Shown: positions 17,500-26,840, numbered from the stretch's first letter. The stretch: DNA of 64,000 bases from Candidatus Copromonas faecavium (nom. illeg.) (GCA_018712915.1 DVGC01000057.1:1-64000), one strand, 5' to 3'. Notes: a model not told the origin generated them from the letters alone. Translations and numbers: made by a program.

Positions 17500-20145
17500 A
17501 TGAAAGAACTGGAAAAGACTTACAATCCGGCGTCCATCGAGGATCGCCTGTATCAGAAATGGATGGACAGCAAATATTTCCACGCCGAGGTGCGGAAAGA
17601 CAAGAAGCCCTTTACTATCGTGATGCCGCCGCCAAATGTAACGGGACAGCTTCATATGGGACATGCGCTGGATAATACCATGCAGGATATTTTAATCCGC
17701 TACAAGAGGATGCAGGGGTATGAGGCCCTCTGGCAGCCGGGAACGGACCATGCGGCCATTGCCACTGAAGTCAAGGTAACGGAGAAATTGAAAAAGGAAG
17801 GCATTGATAAGAAGGAGCTGGGCCGGGAGGGCTTTTTAAAGGAAGCCTGGAAGTGGAAGGAAGAGTATGGCAGCCGGATTTTAAAGCAGCTCCAGAAGAT
17901 GGGGTCTTCCGCCGACTGGGAGCGGGAGCGGTTTACCATGGATGAGGGCTGTTCGGAGGCCGTTTACGAGGTATTCCAGCGCCTTTATGACAAGGGATAC
18001 ATTTATAAGGGCAGCAAAATTATCAACTGGTGCCCGGTCTGCCAGACCACCATTTCCGATGCAGAGGTGATTCATGAGGAGCAGGACGGCTTCTTCTGGC
18101 ATATCAATTATCCCATCGTTGGCGAAGAGGGACGTTTCGTGGAGATTGCCACCACCAGACCGGAAACCATGCTGGGAGACACGGCAGTGGCGGTTAATCC
18201 GGAGGATGAGCGGTATCAGGATCTGATTGGCAAGATGCTGAAGCTGCCGCTGACCGACCGGGAGATTCCGGTGATTGCCGATGCTTATGTGGATAAGGAG
18301 TTTGGAACCGGATGCGTGAAGATTACGCCAGCCCATGATCCCAACGACTTTGAGGTAGGAAAGCGCCACAATCTTCCTGAGATCTGCATCATGAATGATG
18401 ATGCCACCATCAGTGCAGAGGGAAAATACAAAGGAATGGACCGCTACGAGGCCAGAAAGGCCATGGTAGAGGATTTAAAGGCCCAGGGTCTTCTTGTGAA
18501 GGTGGTTCCCCATGCTCATAACGTGGGAATCCATGACCGGTGCAAAACGACGGTTGAGCCCATGATTAAGCCCCAGTGGTTTGTAAAGATGGAAGAGATG
18601 GCCAAGCCAGCCATTGAGGCCCTGAAAACAGGGGAACTGAAGTTTGTTCCGGAAAGCTATGGAAAGACCTATCTTCACTGGCTGGAGGGAATCCGCGACT
18701 GGTGTATTTCCAGACAGTTATGGTGGGGACACCGGATTCCGGCATATTACTGTGACGACTGCGGCGAGATGACTGTTTCCAAGGAAAAGGTGGAGGTTTG
18801 CCCCAAGTGCGGAGGACATCACATCCGGCAGGATGAGGATACCCTGGATACCTGGTTCTCTTCCGCGCTCTGGCCCTTCTCCACGCTGGGCTGGCCCAAG
18901 GATACGGAGGAATACCGCTATTTCTATCCTACAGATGTGCTGGTAACCGGCTATGATATTATTTTCTTCTGGGTCATCCGTATGGTATTCTCCGGAATCG
19001 AGCAGACCGGAAAATGCCCCTTCCATACGGTTCTGATTCATGGCCTGGTAAGGGACTCCCAGGGCCGGAAGATGAGCAAATCTCTGGGCAACGGCATCGA
19101 TCCGCTGGAGGTAATCGACAAATACGGCGCCGATGCGCTGAGAATGACGCTGATGACCGGAAATGCGCCTGGAAACGATATGCGTTTCTACTGGGAGCGT
19201 GTGGAGGCCAGCAGAAACTTCGCCAATAAAGTGTGGAATGCCAGCCGGTTCATCATGATGAACCTTGAGAAGGCTCAGGGCGGACAGGCAGCCCTTTCTG
19301 ACCTGACACTGGCGGACCGGTGGATTCTTTCCAGGGTCAATGGCCTTGCTCAGGAAGTAACCGAGAACATGGACAAGTACGAGCTGGGAATCGCCCTTCA
19401 GAAAGTGTACGATTTCATCTGGGAAGAGTTCTGCGACTGGTATATTGAGATGGTAAAGCCCAGACTCTGGGACGATGGGGATGAGACGAGAGCAGCGGCC
19501 ATCTGGACTCTGAAAACCGTACTTATCAATTCCTTAAAGCTTCTTCATCCCTTTATGCCCTTTATTACCGAAGAGATTTTCTGCAACCTTCAGGATGAGG
19601 AACCGTCCATCATGATTTCTTCCTGGCCGGAGTACCGGGAGGACTGGAATTTTGCCCAGGATGAAAAGGCGGTGGAAGCCGTTAAGGAAGCAGTCCGCGC
19701 CATCCGGAATGTCCGGACTTCCATGAACGTTCCGCCGAGCCGCAAGGCCAAGGTTTATGTGGTGACGGATCACGAGGAGACGGCAGAGCTGTTTAAAAAG
19801 AGCCAGGTCTTCTTTACGGTTCTTGCTTCGGCCAGTCAGGTGGTCATTCAGGCTGACAAGACGGGAATCGGCGATGACGCGGTTTCAGCGGTGATTCATC
19901 AGGCCGTGATTTATATGCCTTTTGCCGAGCTGGTGGACGTGGAAAAGGAGCTGGAACGGCTTCGCAAGGAGGAAGCGCGTCTGGACGGCGAATTGAAACG
20001 GGTCAACGGCATGCTGGGCAATGAAAAGTTTGTGAGCCGTGCGCCTCAGGCAAAGATTGACGAGGAGCGGGCCAAGCTGGTAAAATATACCCAGATGATG
20101 GAACAGGTAAAAGAGCGTCTGGCCCAGCTTGAGAAACAGAATTAA
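17500..20145 (+). CDS. valS: Valyl-tRNA synthetase
   Basis: Class I synthetase that charges tRNA-Val and edits misacylated Thr. The HIGH motif is in [15 protein letters not shown], the KMSKS loop in [12 protein letters not shown], the editing domain includes [13 protein letters not shown], and a zinc-finger-like insert (CDDC then CPKC) is near residues 418-440. The C-terminal coiled coil ([15 protein letters not shown]) is present. At 881 aa it is a standard bacterial ValRS. ATG 17500 has AAAGGAG seven bases upstream. It is the main target of the T-box at 16614-16866 and is followed by a strong terminator. Confidence 0.98.
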   Translation: MKELEKTYNPASIEDRLYQKWMDSKYFHAEVRKDKKPFTIVMPPPNVTGQLHMGHALDNTMQDILIRYKRMQGYEALWQPGTDHAAIATEVKVTEKLKKEGIDKKELGREGFLKEAWKWKEEYGSRILKQLQKMGSSADWERERFTMDEGCSEAVYEVFQRLYDKGYIYKGSKIINWCPVCQTTISDAEVIHEEQDGFFWHINYPIVGEEGRFVEIATTRPETMLGDTAVAVNPEDERYQDLIGKMLKLPLTDREIPVIADAYVDKEFGTGCVKITPAHDPNDFEVGKRHNLPEICIMNDDATISAEGKYKGMDRYEARKAMVEDLKAQGLLVKVVPHAHNVGIHDRCKTTVEPMIKPQWFVKMEEMAKPAIEALKTGELKFVPESYGKTYLHWLEGIRDWCISRQLWWGHRIPAYYCDDCGEMTVSKEKVEVCPKCGGHHIRQDEDTLDTWFSSALWPFSTLGWPKDTEEYRYFYPTDVLVTGYDIIFFWVIRMVFSGIEQTGKCPFHTVLIHGLVRDSQGRKMSKSLGNGIDPLEVIDKYGADALRMTLMTGNAPGNDMRFYWERVEASRNFANKVWNASRFIMMNLEKAQGGQAALSDLTLADRWILSRVNGLAQEVTENMDKYELGIALQKVYDFIWEEFCDWYIEMVKPRLWDDGDETRAAAIWTLKTVLINSLKLLHPFMPFITEEIFCNLQDEEPSIMISSWPEYREDWNFAQDEKAVEAVKEAVRAIRNVRTSMNVPPSRKAKVYVVTDHEETAELFKKSQVFFTVLASASQVVIQADKTGIGDDAVSAVIHQAVIYMPFAELVDVEKELERLRKEEARLDGELKRVNGMLGNEKFVSRAPQAKIDEERAKLVKYTQMMEQVKERLAQLEKQN

Positions 20146-20160
20146 AAGCAGCAGGGAAAG

Positions 20161-20203
20161 TCGGGCCGCAGCAGGTTTTGTCGATGCGGCCCGATATGTT
20201 TTT
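20161..20203 (+). terminator. Rho-independent terminator after valS
   Basis: Perfect 10-bp stem TCGGGCCGCA (20161-20170) with TGCGGCCCGA (20185-20194), then a T-rich tail ending in TTTTT. Confidence 0.85.
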
Positions 20204-20204
20204 G

Positions 20205-20233
20205 TTGCAAAACGGACGATTCTTCTATATAGT
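20205..20233 (+). promoter_or_regulatory. Promoter of the folC operon
   Basis: TTGCAA (20205-20210), 17 bases, TATAGT (20228-20233). It begins directly after the valS terminator and about 140 bases before folC. Confidence 0.65.
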
Positions 20234-20374
20234 TTAAGCTGGACTTAAAAATTTTTATAAGCTCAGGAGAAGAGCCGGGAAGCAGACTGTGCGGTCAGGC
20301 GGCAGCGGTTTCGTTTCGTCTGGATAAAATGTGTTTCCGGCTTAAGAACCGGATAAAAACAGGAGGGATGCTCC

Positions 20375-21694
20375 GTGAAAGAGACGGAGTTTGGCCCGGA
20401 ATGGGAGTACATTGAGAAAATTCCGCAGTTTTCCGGGAAAAAAAGCGGACTTTCCCAGGTTCGGGAGTTTCTTGAACTTTTAGGCAGTCCGGATCGAGAA
20501 TTTCAGATTTTTCATGTGGCAGGGACCAATGGGAAAGGTTCGGTCTGTGCGTTTCTGACATCCATGCTAAAGGAGGCGGGGATTTCCTGCGGAACTTTTA
20601 TTTCCCCCCATCTGGTGGAGGTGCGGGAACGGTTTCTGATAAACGGGACTGTGGTTTCCAGAGAAGCCTTTCTGGATGGGTTTTATGAGGCAAAGGCTGC
20701 CGTCGGGCGGTGGATGGAGATGGGACATGCCCATCCTACATACTTTGAGTTCCTGTTTTATCTGGGGCTCTGCCTGTTCCGGAAGGCAAAGGTGGCCGTT
20801 CTGGTTCTGGAAACCGGAATGGGAGGAATCCTGGATGTGACCAATGTGACAGAACATCCGCTGGTTTCCGTGATTACTTCCATCAGCTTTGACCATATGG
20901 ATTATTTGGGACATACCATCCGGGAGATTGCCCAAAAAAAGGCCGGAATCATAAAGCCCGGGGTGCCGGTGGTGTATGATGCCGGCAGCGCGGAGGCCAG
21001 CGAGGTGATGGAGGAGACAGCGAAAAGACAGCAGGCGCCGTCGTTTCCGGTCCAAAAGGCCAGTTTCCGGTTCTGCGGGAAAGGGCTTCTTGTCCGGGAT
21101 TTTTACGGCGGAGAGCCGATAGAGGTGTCGGTGCCTTTTGCGGCCCCCTATCAGGCCGTCAATGCCCTTCTGGCCATCCGGGCGGCAGAATGCTCCGGAC
21201 TTCCAATTTCCAGAGAGGCGGTGGAGCATGGAATCCGGAATGCCAGATGGCCGGCCAGAATGGAGGAGATCCTTCCCCGGGTTTATCTGGACGGGGCTCA
21301 CAACGCGGACGGAGTACGGGCTTTTCTGGAGGCGGCCTGCCTGATTAAGAAGGAACTTCGTCCCGGACGGGTGCTTCTGCTCTTTGGCGCGGTGTCCGAT
21401 AAGGAATACAGGCGGATGCTTGCGGAAATCCGGGACAGTTTAAAACCGGATGTCTGCTTTCTTGCCGAACTGGATACATACCGGGCGATTCCATTGGAGG
21501 AGCTTTTAAAAACGGCCGGAGAGGTCTTTGGGGCAGAAACCAGGCTGGAAGCCTTTTCTGATGTAAAGGAAGGAGTCAGGCGGCTGCTTTCTGAGAAAGA
21601 GGAGGACGATCTGGCGTTCATTGCCGGTTCTCTCTATCTGGCAGGAGAAGTAAAGGCGTACCTGAAGGAGAAGGATGAAAGGAACGAAACATGA
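20375..21694 (+). CDS. folC: Bifunctional folylpolyglutamate/dihydrofolate synthase
   Basis: Mur-ligase-family enzyme that adds glutamate to folates (and to dihydropteroate). The P-loop is GTNGKGSVCAF, the ETGMGG and SFDHMDYLG motifs are intact, and the C-terminal domain begins near LDGAHNADG. At 439 aa the length is typical. The start is GTG 20375, eight bases after GGAGG; the nearby ATG (20368) is out of frame. The stop overlaps the start of a 47-aa gene (ATGA), then comes the TPR membrane protein, so the three probably form one transcript. Confidence 0.95.
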   Translation: MKETEFGPEWEYIEKIPQFSGKKSGLSQVREFLELLGSPDREFQIFHVAGTNGKGSVCAFLTSMLKEAGISCGTFISPHLVEVRERFLINGTVVSREAFLDGFYEAKAAVGRWMEMGHAHPTYFEFLFYLGLCLFRKAKVAVLVLETGMGGILDVTNVTEHPLVSVITSISFDHMDYLGHTIREIAQKKAGIIKPGVPVVYDAGSAEASEVMEETAKRQQAPSFPVQKASFRFCGKGLLVRDFYGGEPIEVSVPFAAPYQAVNALLAIRAAECSGLPISREAVEHGIRNARWPARMEEILPRVYLDGAHNADGVRAFLEAACLIKKELRPGRVLLLFGAVSDKEYRRMLAEIRDSLKPDVCFLAELDTYRAIPLEELLKTAGEVFGAETRLEAFSDVKEGVRRLLSEKEEDDLAFIAGSLYLAGEVKAYLKEKDERNET

Positions 21695-21834
21695 TCAATT
21701 TTGAGGAAGAAATCGAGCGCTTCAAGCCCAGCCTGGAGGTGGAGGCAGTCAGCGATGCGATTGTAAAAAGCGATTTGACGGATATGGCAGATATCATGAT
21801 GGAAATCATGAAAGAGATAAAAAGGGAACAGTAA
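21691..21834 (+). CDS. Small acidic protein of unknown function (47 aa)
   Basis: An ATG at 21691 overlapping the folC stop opens a 47-codon frame: an acidic, Met-rich helical peptide (starts MINFEEEIERFKPSLEVE, ends MEIMKEIKREQ). GAAAGG lies eight bases upstream. The frame fills the gap between folC and the TPR gene exactly, four bases apart, which argues that it is real. No known motif; possibly a partner of the TPR protein. Confidence 0.65.
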   Translation: MINFEEEIERFKPSLEVEAVSDAIVKSDLTDMADIMMEIMKEIKREQ

Positions 21835-21837
21835 TTT

Positions 21838-23142
21838 ATGGATGAATTGCAGAAAATCCAGTTTGCGGCCAACAGTTTTTATAACCGCGGACTGGAGCTG
21901 GCAAAAGAACGGGATTTATCCGGGGCCTCGGAGTATCTGAAACGGGCCCTGCAGCTAAATAAGTACCATACGGATGCGAGAAACCTGCTGGGGCTGATTT
22001 TTTATGAGATGGGGGAAACCTCGGATGCTCTGGTTCAATGGGTTATCAGCGTCAACCTGCAGCCGGAGGAAAACCGGGCGGATCATTATCTGGACGAAGT
22101 ACAGAGAAAGCCGGGAAAACTGGAAGTGGCCAGTCAGACCGTAAAAAAATTCAATCAGGCGCTGATTTACGCTCAGAACGGCAGTGATGATCTGGCGGTT
22201 CTCCAGTTAAAGCGGGTGGTGGAGGAGCGGCCCAATTACGTGAAGGCTCATCTGCTTCTGGCCCTGCTTTATATGCAGCATGAGGATTTTACCAAGGCGG
22301 GAAAATCCCTGTTTAAGGTGCTTCAGATTGATAAAAATAACAAAAAGGCCGGGCGGTACATGGAATATGTAAAATCCAGAACCGGAAAGGCGGATGTGGA
22401 ACGAAGGAAGATGAAGAACGCCTTTTCCCACCGCCAGATGCAGGATGATGACGTGATTCTGCCGCCTACCTATAAGGAGAATACGGGCTGGCAGTCCATC
22501 ATTAATATCGGCATCGGCCTGATTCTGGGCGCCGTTATGATTTTCTTTCTGGTGATGCCGGCCAGGGAGCGGTCCTTAAACTACGAGCATAATCAGGAAA
22601 TGCTTTCCTATACCGACCAGTTAAACCTTGCCAATCAGGAAGTGGCCCGGCTCAACGAAGAGCTGAGTCAGTACCAGACCCAGAATGAGCAGGTTCAGAG
22701 CCAGCTGGATGAGATGCAGGGAAATTCGGACAGTGTTGTGGCAGAATATGCTGCCCTTGTGCAGATTCAGCAGGCTTACCGGAACAACGATTTCCGGACG
22801 GCGGTCCGGCTGTATATCGACATGGATCAGTCGAAGATTACCGATGAGAACACGTTAAATATTCTGGCCGGTATTCAGGCGGATATGGCGGCCAATGCGC
22901 CGGCGGAGCTGGAGGCCATGGCGGCGGAGGCAGAGGCCGCCGGGGACCATGAGCTGGCGCTTCACTACTATGAGAGTTATATGACACTGAACGACAGGAA
23001 CCCTCAGATTATTTATAATATGGCCATGATTTATCAGGCCATGGGGGATGAGGATACGGCAGACCAGCTGTTCGGCCAGGTGATTATGAACTTTGCCGAT
23101 TCTGAGCTGGCGGCTCAGGCCCAGGCGCAGCGGGGATACTAA
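21838..23142 (+). CDS. Membrane-anchored TPR protein with domains on both sides of the membrane
   Basis: A 434-residue protein. Residues 1-180 hold tetratricopeptide-like repeats (ASEYLKRALQLNKYHTDARNLLG, shown in part; KAGKSLFKVLQIDKNNKKA). One membrane span lies near 222-244 (IINIGIGLILGAVMIFFLVMP). A coiled coil follows at about 260-300, and a second TPR-like set fills 310-434 (DHELALHYYESYMTLNDRN). The N-terminus has no signal peptide, so the first repeats should be cytoplasmic and the last ones outside. The role is unknown; its place just before spoIIA suggests, but does not show, a cell-envelope or sporulation role. A strong terminator follows. Confidence 0.8.
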   Translation: MDELQKIQFAANSFYNRGLELAKERDLSGASEYLKRALQLNKYHTDARNLLGLIFYEMGETSDALVQWVISVNLQPEENRADHYLDEVQRKPGKLEVASQTVKKFNQALIYAQNGSDDLAVLQLKRVVEERPNYVKAHLLLALLYMQHEDFTKAGKSLFKVLQIDKNNKKAGRYMEYVKSRTGKADVERRKMKNAFSHRQMQDDDVILPPTYKENTGWQSIINIGIGLILGAVMIFFLVMPARERSLNYEHNQEMLSYTDQLNLANQEVARLNEELSQYQTQNEQVQSQLDEMQGNSDSVVAEYAALVQIQQAYRNNDFRTAVRLYIDMDQSKITDENTLNILAGIQADMAANAPAELEAMAAEAEAAGDHELALHYYESYMTLNDRNPQIIYNMAMIYQAMGDEDTADQLFGQVIMNFADSELAAQAQAQRGY

Positions 23143-23261
23143 AGCTCCGGCTGATTTCCGGAACTTCGATTTGAAAAAGCATGCCGGAGCCAATGACCGG
23201 TTTCCAGGGAAATATGGAAGCAACCGGGGAAATACAGCAGAAATATGAAATTTTGATTTGG

Positions 23262-23301
23262 AAAGAGACCTTACAGAAGAGAAACTGCAGGGTCTCTTTT
23301 T
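23262..23301 (+). terminator. Terminator after the folC-TPR operon
   Basis: AAAGAGACC (23262-23270) pairs with GGTCTCTTT (23291-23299) and runs into a TTTTT tract. It separates the folC operon from spoIIA; I could not find a convincing sigma-H promoter in 23302-23442, where one would be expected. Confidence 0.75.
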
Positions 23302-23442
23302 GCGTGGTGCGGCCGATAAGCATGGAGCGGCCGGTTGGCGCGTAACATCCGGCTGCATGCCGTGTCTGCAGGAGCGGACATGGACGGGACGGGCAGATAA
23401 GCGCGAGCGCATCACGATAATCAGACAAGGAGGGAGAAACAG

Positions 23443-23781
23443 GTGGGGGAACCATTTATTTATGAGGCCAAGGGTCAGACGTTAATCATTCATCTGCCCA
23501 AAGAGCTGGATCATCATAACTGCCGGAATCTGAAATATGAAACGGATCTTCTGATGGCGGAAAATTATATTACCCGGCTGGTGTTTGATTTTTCCGACAC
23601 CAGATTTATGGACAGCTCAGGGATCGGGATTTTGCTGAACCGTTACAAACAGGTCCGCTCCAGTGGAGGATCGGCCTGCTTTTACGGCGCCGGACCCCAG
23701 GTGGTCCGGGTATTGAAGGTGGCCGGCGTTCTGGGACTGATGAAACGGTATGAATCCAGGGAAGAAGCTCTTTGCGGATAG
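23443..23781 (+). CDS. spoIIAA: Anti-sigma-F factor antagonist SpoIIAA
   Basis: STAS-domain protein of 112 aa. The phosphorylated serine is in the conserved MDSSGIGIL motif. In its unphosphorylated form it frees sigma-F from SpoIIAB in the forespore; SpoIIAB phosphorylates it. The start is GTG 23443 with AAGGAGG eight bases upstream. It is the first gene of the classic spoIIAA-spoIIAB-sigF operon, with only 10 bases to the next start. Confidence 0.97.
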   Translation: MGEPFIYEAKGQTLIIHLPKELDHHNCRNLKYETDLLMAENYITRLVFDFSDTRFMDSSGIGILLNRYKQVRSSGGSACFYGAGPQVVRVLKVAGVLGLMKRYESREEALCG

Positions 23782-23791
23782 GGGGATAGAA

Positions 23792-24217
23792 ATGGAAAAA
23801 AAGGAATGTATGTCAATGAAAATGGACAGCCTTTCAAAAAATGAGGAGTTTGCCCGGGTGGTGGTGGCTGTGTTCGCAAGCCGTCTGGACCCAACGCTGG
23901 AGGAGTTGGATGATATTAAGACGGCCGTTTCGGAGGCGGTGACCAATGCTGTGATCCATGGATATCAGAACGGAGAAGGAGTGATTGAACTGACGGCTTC
24001 GGCTGAGGGGAAGATTCTTACGGTTACGGTAAAAGATACAGGCGTGGGGATTGCCGATGTAGAGAAGGCCATGGAACCCATGTTCACAACGGCGCCGGAG
24101 GGAGATCGTTCCGGCATGGGTTTTTCCTTTATGGAGGCGTTTATGGATCAGGTGGAGGTTGTTTCCGCACCGGGGGAGGGAACCACGGTGACGATGAGAA
24201 AGAAAATCGGCGGGTGA
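23792..24217 (+). CDS. spoIIAB: Anti-sigma-F factor and serine kinase SpoIIAB
   Basis: GHKL-type kinase of 141 aa that holds sigma-F inactive and phosphorylates SpoIIAA. The N box is EAVTNAVIHGY, the G1 box is DTGVGI, and the lid/G2 region is RSGMGFSFMEAFMD. ATG 23792 has GGGGGAT about six bases upstream; an in-frame ATG at 23750 inside spoIIAA is rejected. The next gene, sigF, begins four bases after the stop, which favours coupled translation and matched amounts. Confidence 0.96.
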   Translation: MEKKECMSMKMDSLSKNEEFARVVVAVFASRLDPTLEELDDIKTAVSEAVTNAVIHGYQNGEGVIELTASAEGKILTVTVKDTGVGIADVEKAMEPMFTTAPEGDRSGMGFSFMEAFMDQVEVVSAPGEGTTVTMRKKIGG

Positions 24218-24221
24218 CGGT

Positions 24222-24941
24222 ATGGCAGATACGGCAGAGCTTTTGAGGCGTGCACACCAGGGAGATAAAAAGGCCAGGGATCAGCTGGTCTTGGAAAATA
24301 CAGGGCTGGTATGGAGCATCGTAAAGCGGTTTGCCGGGAGAGGCTGTGAAACCGAAGATTTGTTCCAAATCGGGAGCATCGGCCTTTTAAAGGCCATTGA
24401 CAATTTCGATCTGACCATGGATGTCCGGTTTTCCACTTATGCGGTACCGATGATTACGGGGGAAATCCGGAGATTTCTGCGGGATGACGGGATGATTAAA
24501 GTGAGCCGTTCCCTTAAGGAACTGGCGGCTAAGATTGGGGCCGCCAGAGAGCGGCTGGAATTCAGCCTGGGGCGGGAGCCGACTATTGAGGAGCTGGCAA
24601 GTCAGGTAGGAGCCAGCCGTGAGGAAGTGGCCGCTTCCCTGGAAGCAGGGGCCGAAGTGGAGTCCATTTACCGTCCTGTGGGGCGCGAAGAAGAAAACGG
24701 AGGCTGCCTGATTGACCGGATTGCGGAAAAAACTTCAGAAAATGATAAGCTTCTGGACCGGCTGGTTCTGGGAGAGGTTTTATCTCAGCTGGGAGAAAAG
24801 GAGCAGTCCATTATCCGGATGAGGTATTTTGAAAACAGGACACAGACGGAGATTGCGGGAAAGCTGGGAATTTCCCAGGTACAGGTTTCCAGGCTGGAGA
24901 AAAAAATTTTATTTCAGATGAGGGAACGGCTGCTGTCATAA
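24222..24941 (+). CDS. sigF: Sporulation sigma factor F
   Basis: Sigma-70 family factor (239 aa) that starts the forespore transcription programme after asymmetric division. Region 2 includes ENTGLVWSIVKRFAGRG and DLFQIGSIGLLKAIDNFD; the 3.0/3.1 part is PTIEELASQVG; region 4 ends TQTEIAGKLGISQVQVSRLEKK, a helix-turn-helix (shown in part of its span). No pro-sequence is present, as expected for sigma-F. It closes the spoIIA operon. No clear terminator follows before the sigma-G-like promoter at 24994. Confidence 0.97.
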   Translation: MADTAELLRRAHQGDKKARDQLVLENTGLVWSIVKRFAGRGCETEDLFQIGSIGLLKAIDNFDLTMDVRFSTYAVPMITGEIRRFLRDDGMIKVSRSLKELAAKIGAARERLEFSLGREPTIEELASQVGASREEVAASLEAGAEVESIYRPVGREEENGGCLIDRIAEKTSENDKLLDRLVLGEVLSQLGEKEQSIIRMRYFENRTQTEIAGKLGISQVQVSRLEKKILFQMRERLLS

Positions 24942-24993
24942 AGCGTTTCGTGTACAGATTCATGGAAGCATCGCCTCATTTTGATGCCTGCGG

Positions 24994-25023
24994 GAATAAA
25001 TATGCAGAAAATGACGCATAATA
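24994..25023 (+). promoter_or_regulatory. Sigma-G-type forespore promoter of the spoVA operon
   Basis: GAATA (24994-24998), 18 bases, CATAATA (25017-25023) matches the published sigma-G consensus GHATR-N18-CATxHTA at every position. In Bacillus spoVA is sigma-G-dependent, so position and sequence agree. The predicted transcript starts about 20 bases before the 52-aa gene. Confidence 0.75.
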
Positions 25024-25049
25024 ACCGAAAAGCGAAAGAAGGTGGATGT

Positions 25050-25208
25050 ATGAATTCACGCAGGCAGCGACTGCAGATTGCCGCGGCAGTGTTTCTGCTT
25101 TTGCTGGTGGTGTTTGCAGCATGGTACCTGATGTTTTATCTTCCTGGCCGGATGGCGGAACCCGAGGGAACGCTTGTTTGCATTCCCGGGAGGATGAAAA
25201 CCATATGA
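25050..25208 (+). CDS. Small single-span membrane protein at the head of the spoVA operon (52 aa)
   Basis: A 52-codon frame: basic N-terminus (MNSRRQRLQ), one membrane span (IAAAVFLLLLVVFAAWYLMF), and a short outer tail. A GAAGGTGG ribosome site lies about seven bases upstream, it follows the sigma-G-type promoter at the right distance, and its stop overlaps the start of spoVAA by four bases (ATGA). These points favour a real gene; an overlapping longer frame in another phase lacks its own ribosome site and is only the spoVAA frame extended upstream. Function unknown; forespore membrane location is inferred. Confidence 0.7.
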   Translation: MNSRRQRLQIAAAVFLLLLVVFAAWYLMFYLPGRMAEPEGTLVCIPGRMKTI

Positions 25209-25840
25209 GTGAAAAAAAGCTGGTTTATGTAAAGATCCCGCAGGAAACAAAAACAGAGAAAAAGGACGTGCGGCTGGGAGATGCAGCCCGGATCTACAGC
25301 CGGGACAAGGCTGCAGAGGCCAGAGTGAAGGCGCTCCGGCTTGTTTCTTTTCAGAAAGCGCGGAGGAAAACTTCCTGGGTGGGCAGCGTGATGGAGATCA
25401 TCCAAAAGGCAGAGCAGGCGGATCCGGAGATTCAGCTTGTGAATCTTGGAGAGACAGACTTCGTTGTCTTTTATGAGCCGGAAAAGGGCGGTTCGAGGCT
25501 CTTTGAAAACCTTAAGGTTTTCTTTGTCTGCCTGGTGTCCTTCTGCGGAGCCGCCTTTGCGATTATGTCCTTTCACAACGACTCCAATGTAACAGACGTA
25601 TTTGGGAACGTGTACCGTCTGGTCATGGGAGAGGAGGCGGAAGGGCCAACCGTACTGGATGCTTCCTATTCGGTAGGACTGGCGGCCGGGATTCTGGTTT
25701 TTTTCAATCATTTTGCATCCTGGAAGCTGACGGTGGATCCGACGCCGATTGAGGTAGAAATGGATCTGTACGAAGAAAATCTCAATAAAACCGTGATTCA
25801 GAACAAAGGCAGGAAGGAGGCAGATGGTCATGACTCTTAA
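25205..25840 (+). CDS. spoVAA: Stage V sporulation protein AA
   Basis: SpoVAA, 211 aa: a soluble N-terminal part (begins VYVKIPQETKT, VRLGDAARIYS), then two membrane spans around residues 102-118 and 150-170 (SYSVGLAAGILVFFNHF) and the conserved DPTPIEVEMDLYEE end. Part of the SpoVA complex that moves Ca-dipicolinate into the forespore and out again at germination. ATG 25205 is about 11 bases after GGGAGG. It overlaps the upstream small gene by four bases and spoVAB by 11. Confidence 0.93.
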   Translation: MSEKKLVYVKIPQETKTEKKDVRLGDAARIYSRDKAAEARVKALRLVSFQKARRKTSWVGSVMEIIQKAEQADPEIQLVNLGETDFVVFYEPEKGGSRLFENLKVFFVCLVSFCGAAFAIMSFHNDSNVTDVFGNVYRLVMGEEAEGPTVLDASYSVGLAAGILVFFNHFASWKLTVDPTPIEVEMDLYEENLNKTVIQNKGRKEADGHDS

Positions 25841-26258
25841 GCAGCTGTTTCTGGTTTTCATGGGGCTGAGCGCCGGCGGCGTGATTGCTGCCGGCATTTT
25901 TTCTTTTTTAGCCATGATTGGCGTGATTCCAAGACTGGTGGGGGCAACGGGGACAAAATCCCATATCATGCTGTACGAGACCATGATGGTAGCAGGAGGA
26001 ATCTGGGGGAATCTCATTGATCTGTATCAGATCAGGCTGGTTCTTCCGGGAGTGTTTGTTCTTGCTGTCTTTGGGCTGTCTGCCGGGATCTTCGTGGGAA
26101 GTCTTGTAATGTCTCTGGCGGAAACTCTGAAGGTTCTCCCGGTGCTGGGAAGGCGCCTGGGCCTTATCAGAGGACTTCCTTTCGTGATTTTATCGATTGC
26201 TCTGGGAAAATGCATCGGGGCGTTTCTTTATTTCTGGAATAATTTTGGAGGTGTCTGA
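25830..26258 (+). CDS. spoVAB: Stage V sporulation protein AB
   Basis: SpoVAB, 142 aa, an integral membrane protein with four or five spans (VFMGLSAGGVIAAGIFSFLAMIG, then LVLPGVFVLAVFGLSAGIFVG, shown in part). I prefer ATG 25830 (MTLKQLF) because AAGGAGG ends nine bases upstream; the ATG at 25824 is only three bases from it. The segment after LIDLYQI and the LGLIRG turn are usual in the family. It overlaps the end of spoVAA, and its stop shares a base with the spoVAC start. Confidence 0.92.
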   Translation: MTLKQLFLVFMGLSAGGVIAAGIFSFLAMIGVIPRLVGATGTKSHIMLYETMMVAGGIWGNLIDLYQIRLVLPGVFVLAVFGLSAGIFVGSLVMSLAETLKVLPVLGRRLGLIRGLPFVILSIALGKCIGAFLYFWNNFGGV

Positions 26259-26707
26259 TGGAAATAGATAAAAAAGAATATGATGAGTATGTGAAGACGG
26301 TGACGCCGACTCACAGCACATGGAAAAACGTGGGAAGAGCTTTTCTTGTGGGCGGAGGAATCTGCCTTCTGGGACAGGTTCTTACGGGACTGTTTCTGAA
26401 TTGGGGTATGGAAAAGGAAGAAGCGTCTGCCTGGACCACTCTTTGTCTGATTGCAGGAAGCGTCATTCTTACCGGACTGAATCTTTATCCCAGACTGGTG
26501 AAGTTCGGAGGCGCCGGGGCACTGGTGCCTATTACGGGCTTTGCCAATTCGGTGGTGGCTCCGGCCATCGAGTACAAGGCAGAAGGCCATGTCTTCGGCG
26601 TTGGATGCAAGATTTTCACCATTGCAGGCCCGGTGATTCTGTTTGGAATTTTTGCCAGCTGGGCTCTGGGGCTGGTTTCTCTGATTGGGAGGATGATGGG
26701 ATTTTAA
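26258..26707 (+). CDS. spoVAC: Stage V sporulation protein AC
   Basis: SpoVAC, 149 aa, the mechanosensitive channel-like subunit of the SpoVA complex. Three or four spans: RAFLVGGGICLLGQVLTGLF, TLCLIAGSVILTGL, and a C-terminal pair; the family motif FGGAGALVPITGFANSVVAPA is intact (given over 20 residues only in part). It opens with the usual hydrophilic head KKEYDEYVKTVTP. In most spore formers spoVAD follows at once; here about 1.3 kb, holding a repeat-bearing leader and a secreted protein gene, comes first. Confidence 0.94.
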   Translation: MEIDKKEYDEYVKTVTPTHSTWKNVGRAFLVGGGICLLGQVLTGLFLNWGMEKEEASAWTTLCLIAGSVILTGLNLYPRLVKFGGAGALVPITGFANSVVAPAIEYKAEGHVFGVGCKIFTIAGPVILFGIFASWALGLVSLIGRMMGF

Positions 26708-26784
26708 AACCGTCAAAGGAAAAGAACAGAGGCTGAGGGGAAGAAGCCTGTGGGAAGGATTTTGTACCGCGGGAGAGAAAAACC

Positions 26785-26793
26785 TGTTATAAT
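26785..26793 (+). promoter_or_regulatory. Extended -10 promoter between spoVAC and the secreted protein gene
   Basis: TGTTATAAT, a perfect -10 with TGn extension; TTGTAC lies 20 bases upstream, too far for a standard -35. It would give a leader of about 300 bases. Confidence 0.5.
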
Positions 26794-26840
26794 AGGAATA
26801 AACCCGGCTGGCCGGAGAACCGGGCGGCCCCCGGGAGCGG

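Noticed and set aside
23302-23442. Sigma-H promoter of spoIIAA
   Set aside because: GCAGGAGCG near 23370 resembles a -35, but no GAAT-type -10 stands at the right distance. Expected biologically, not supported here.
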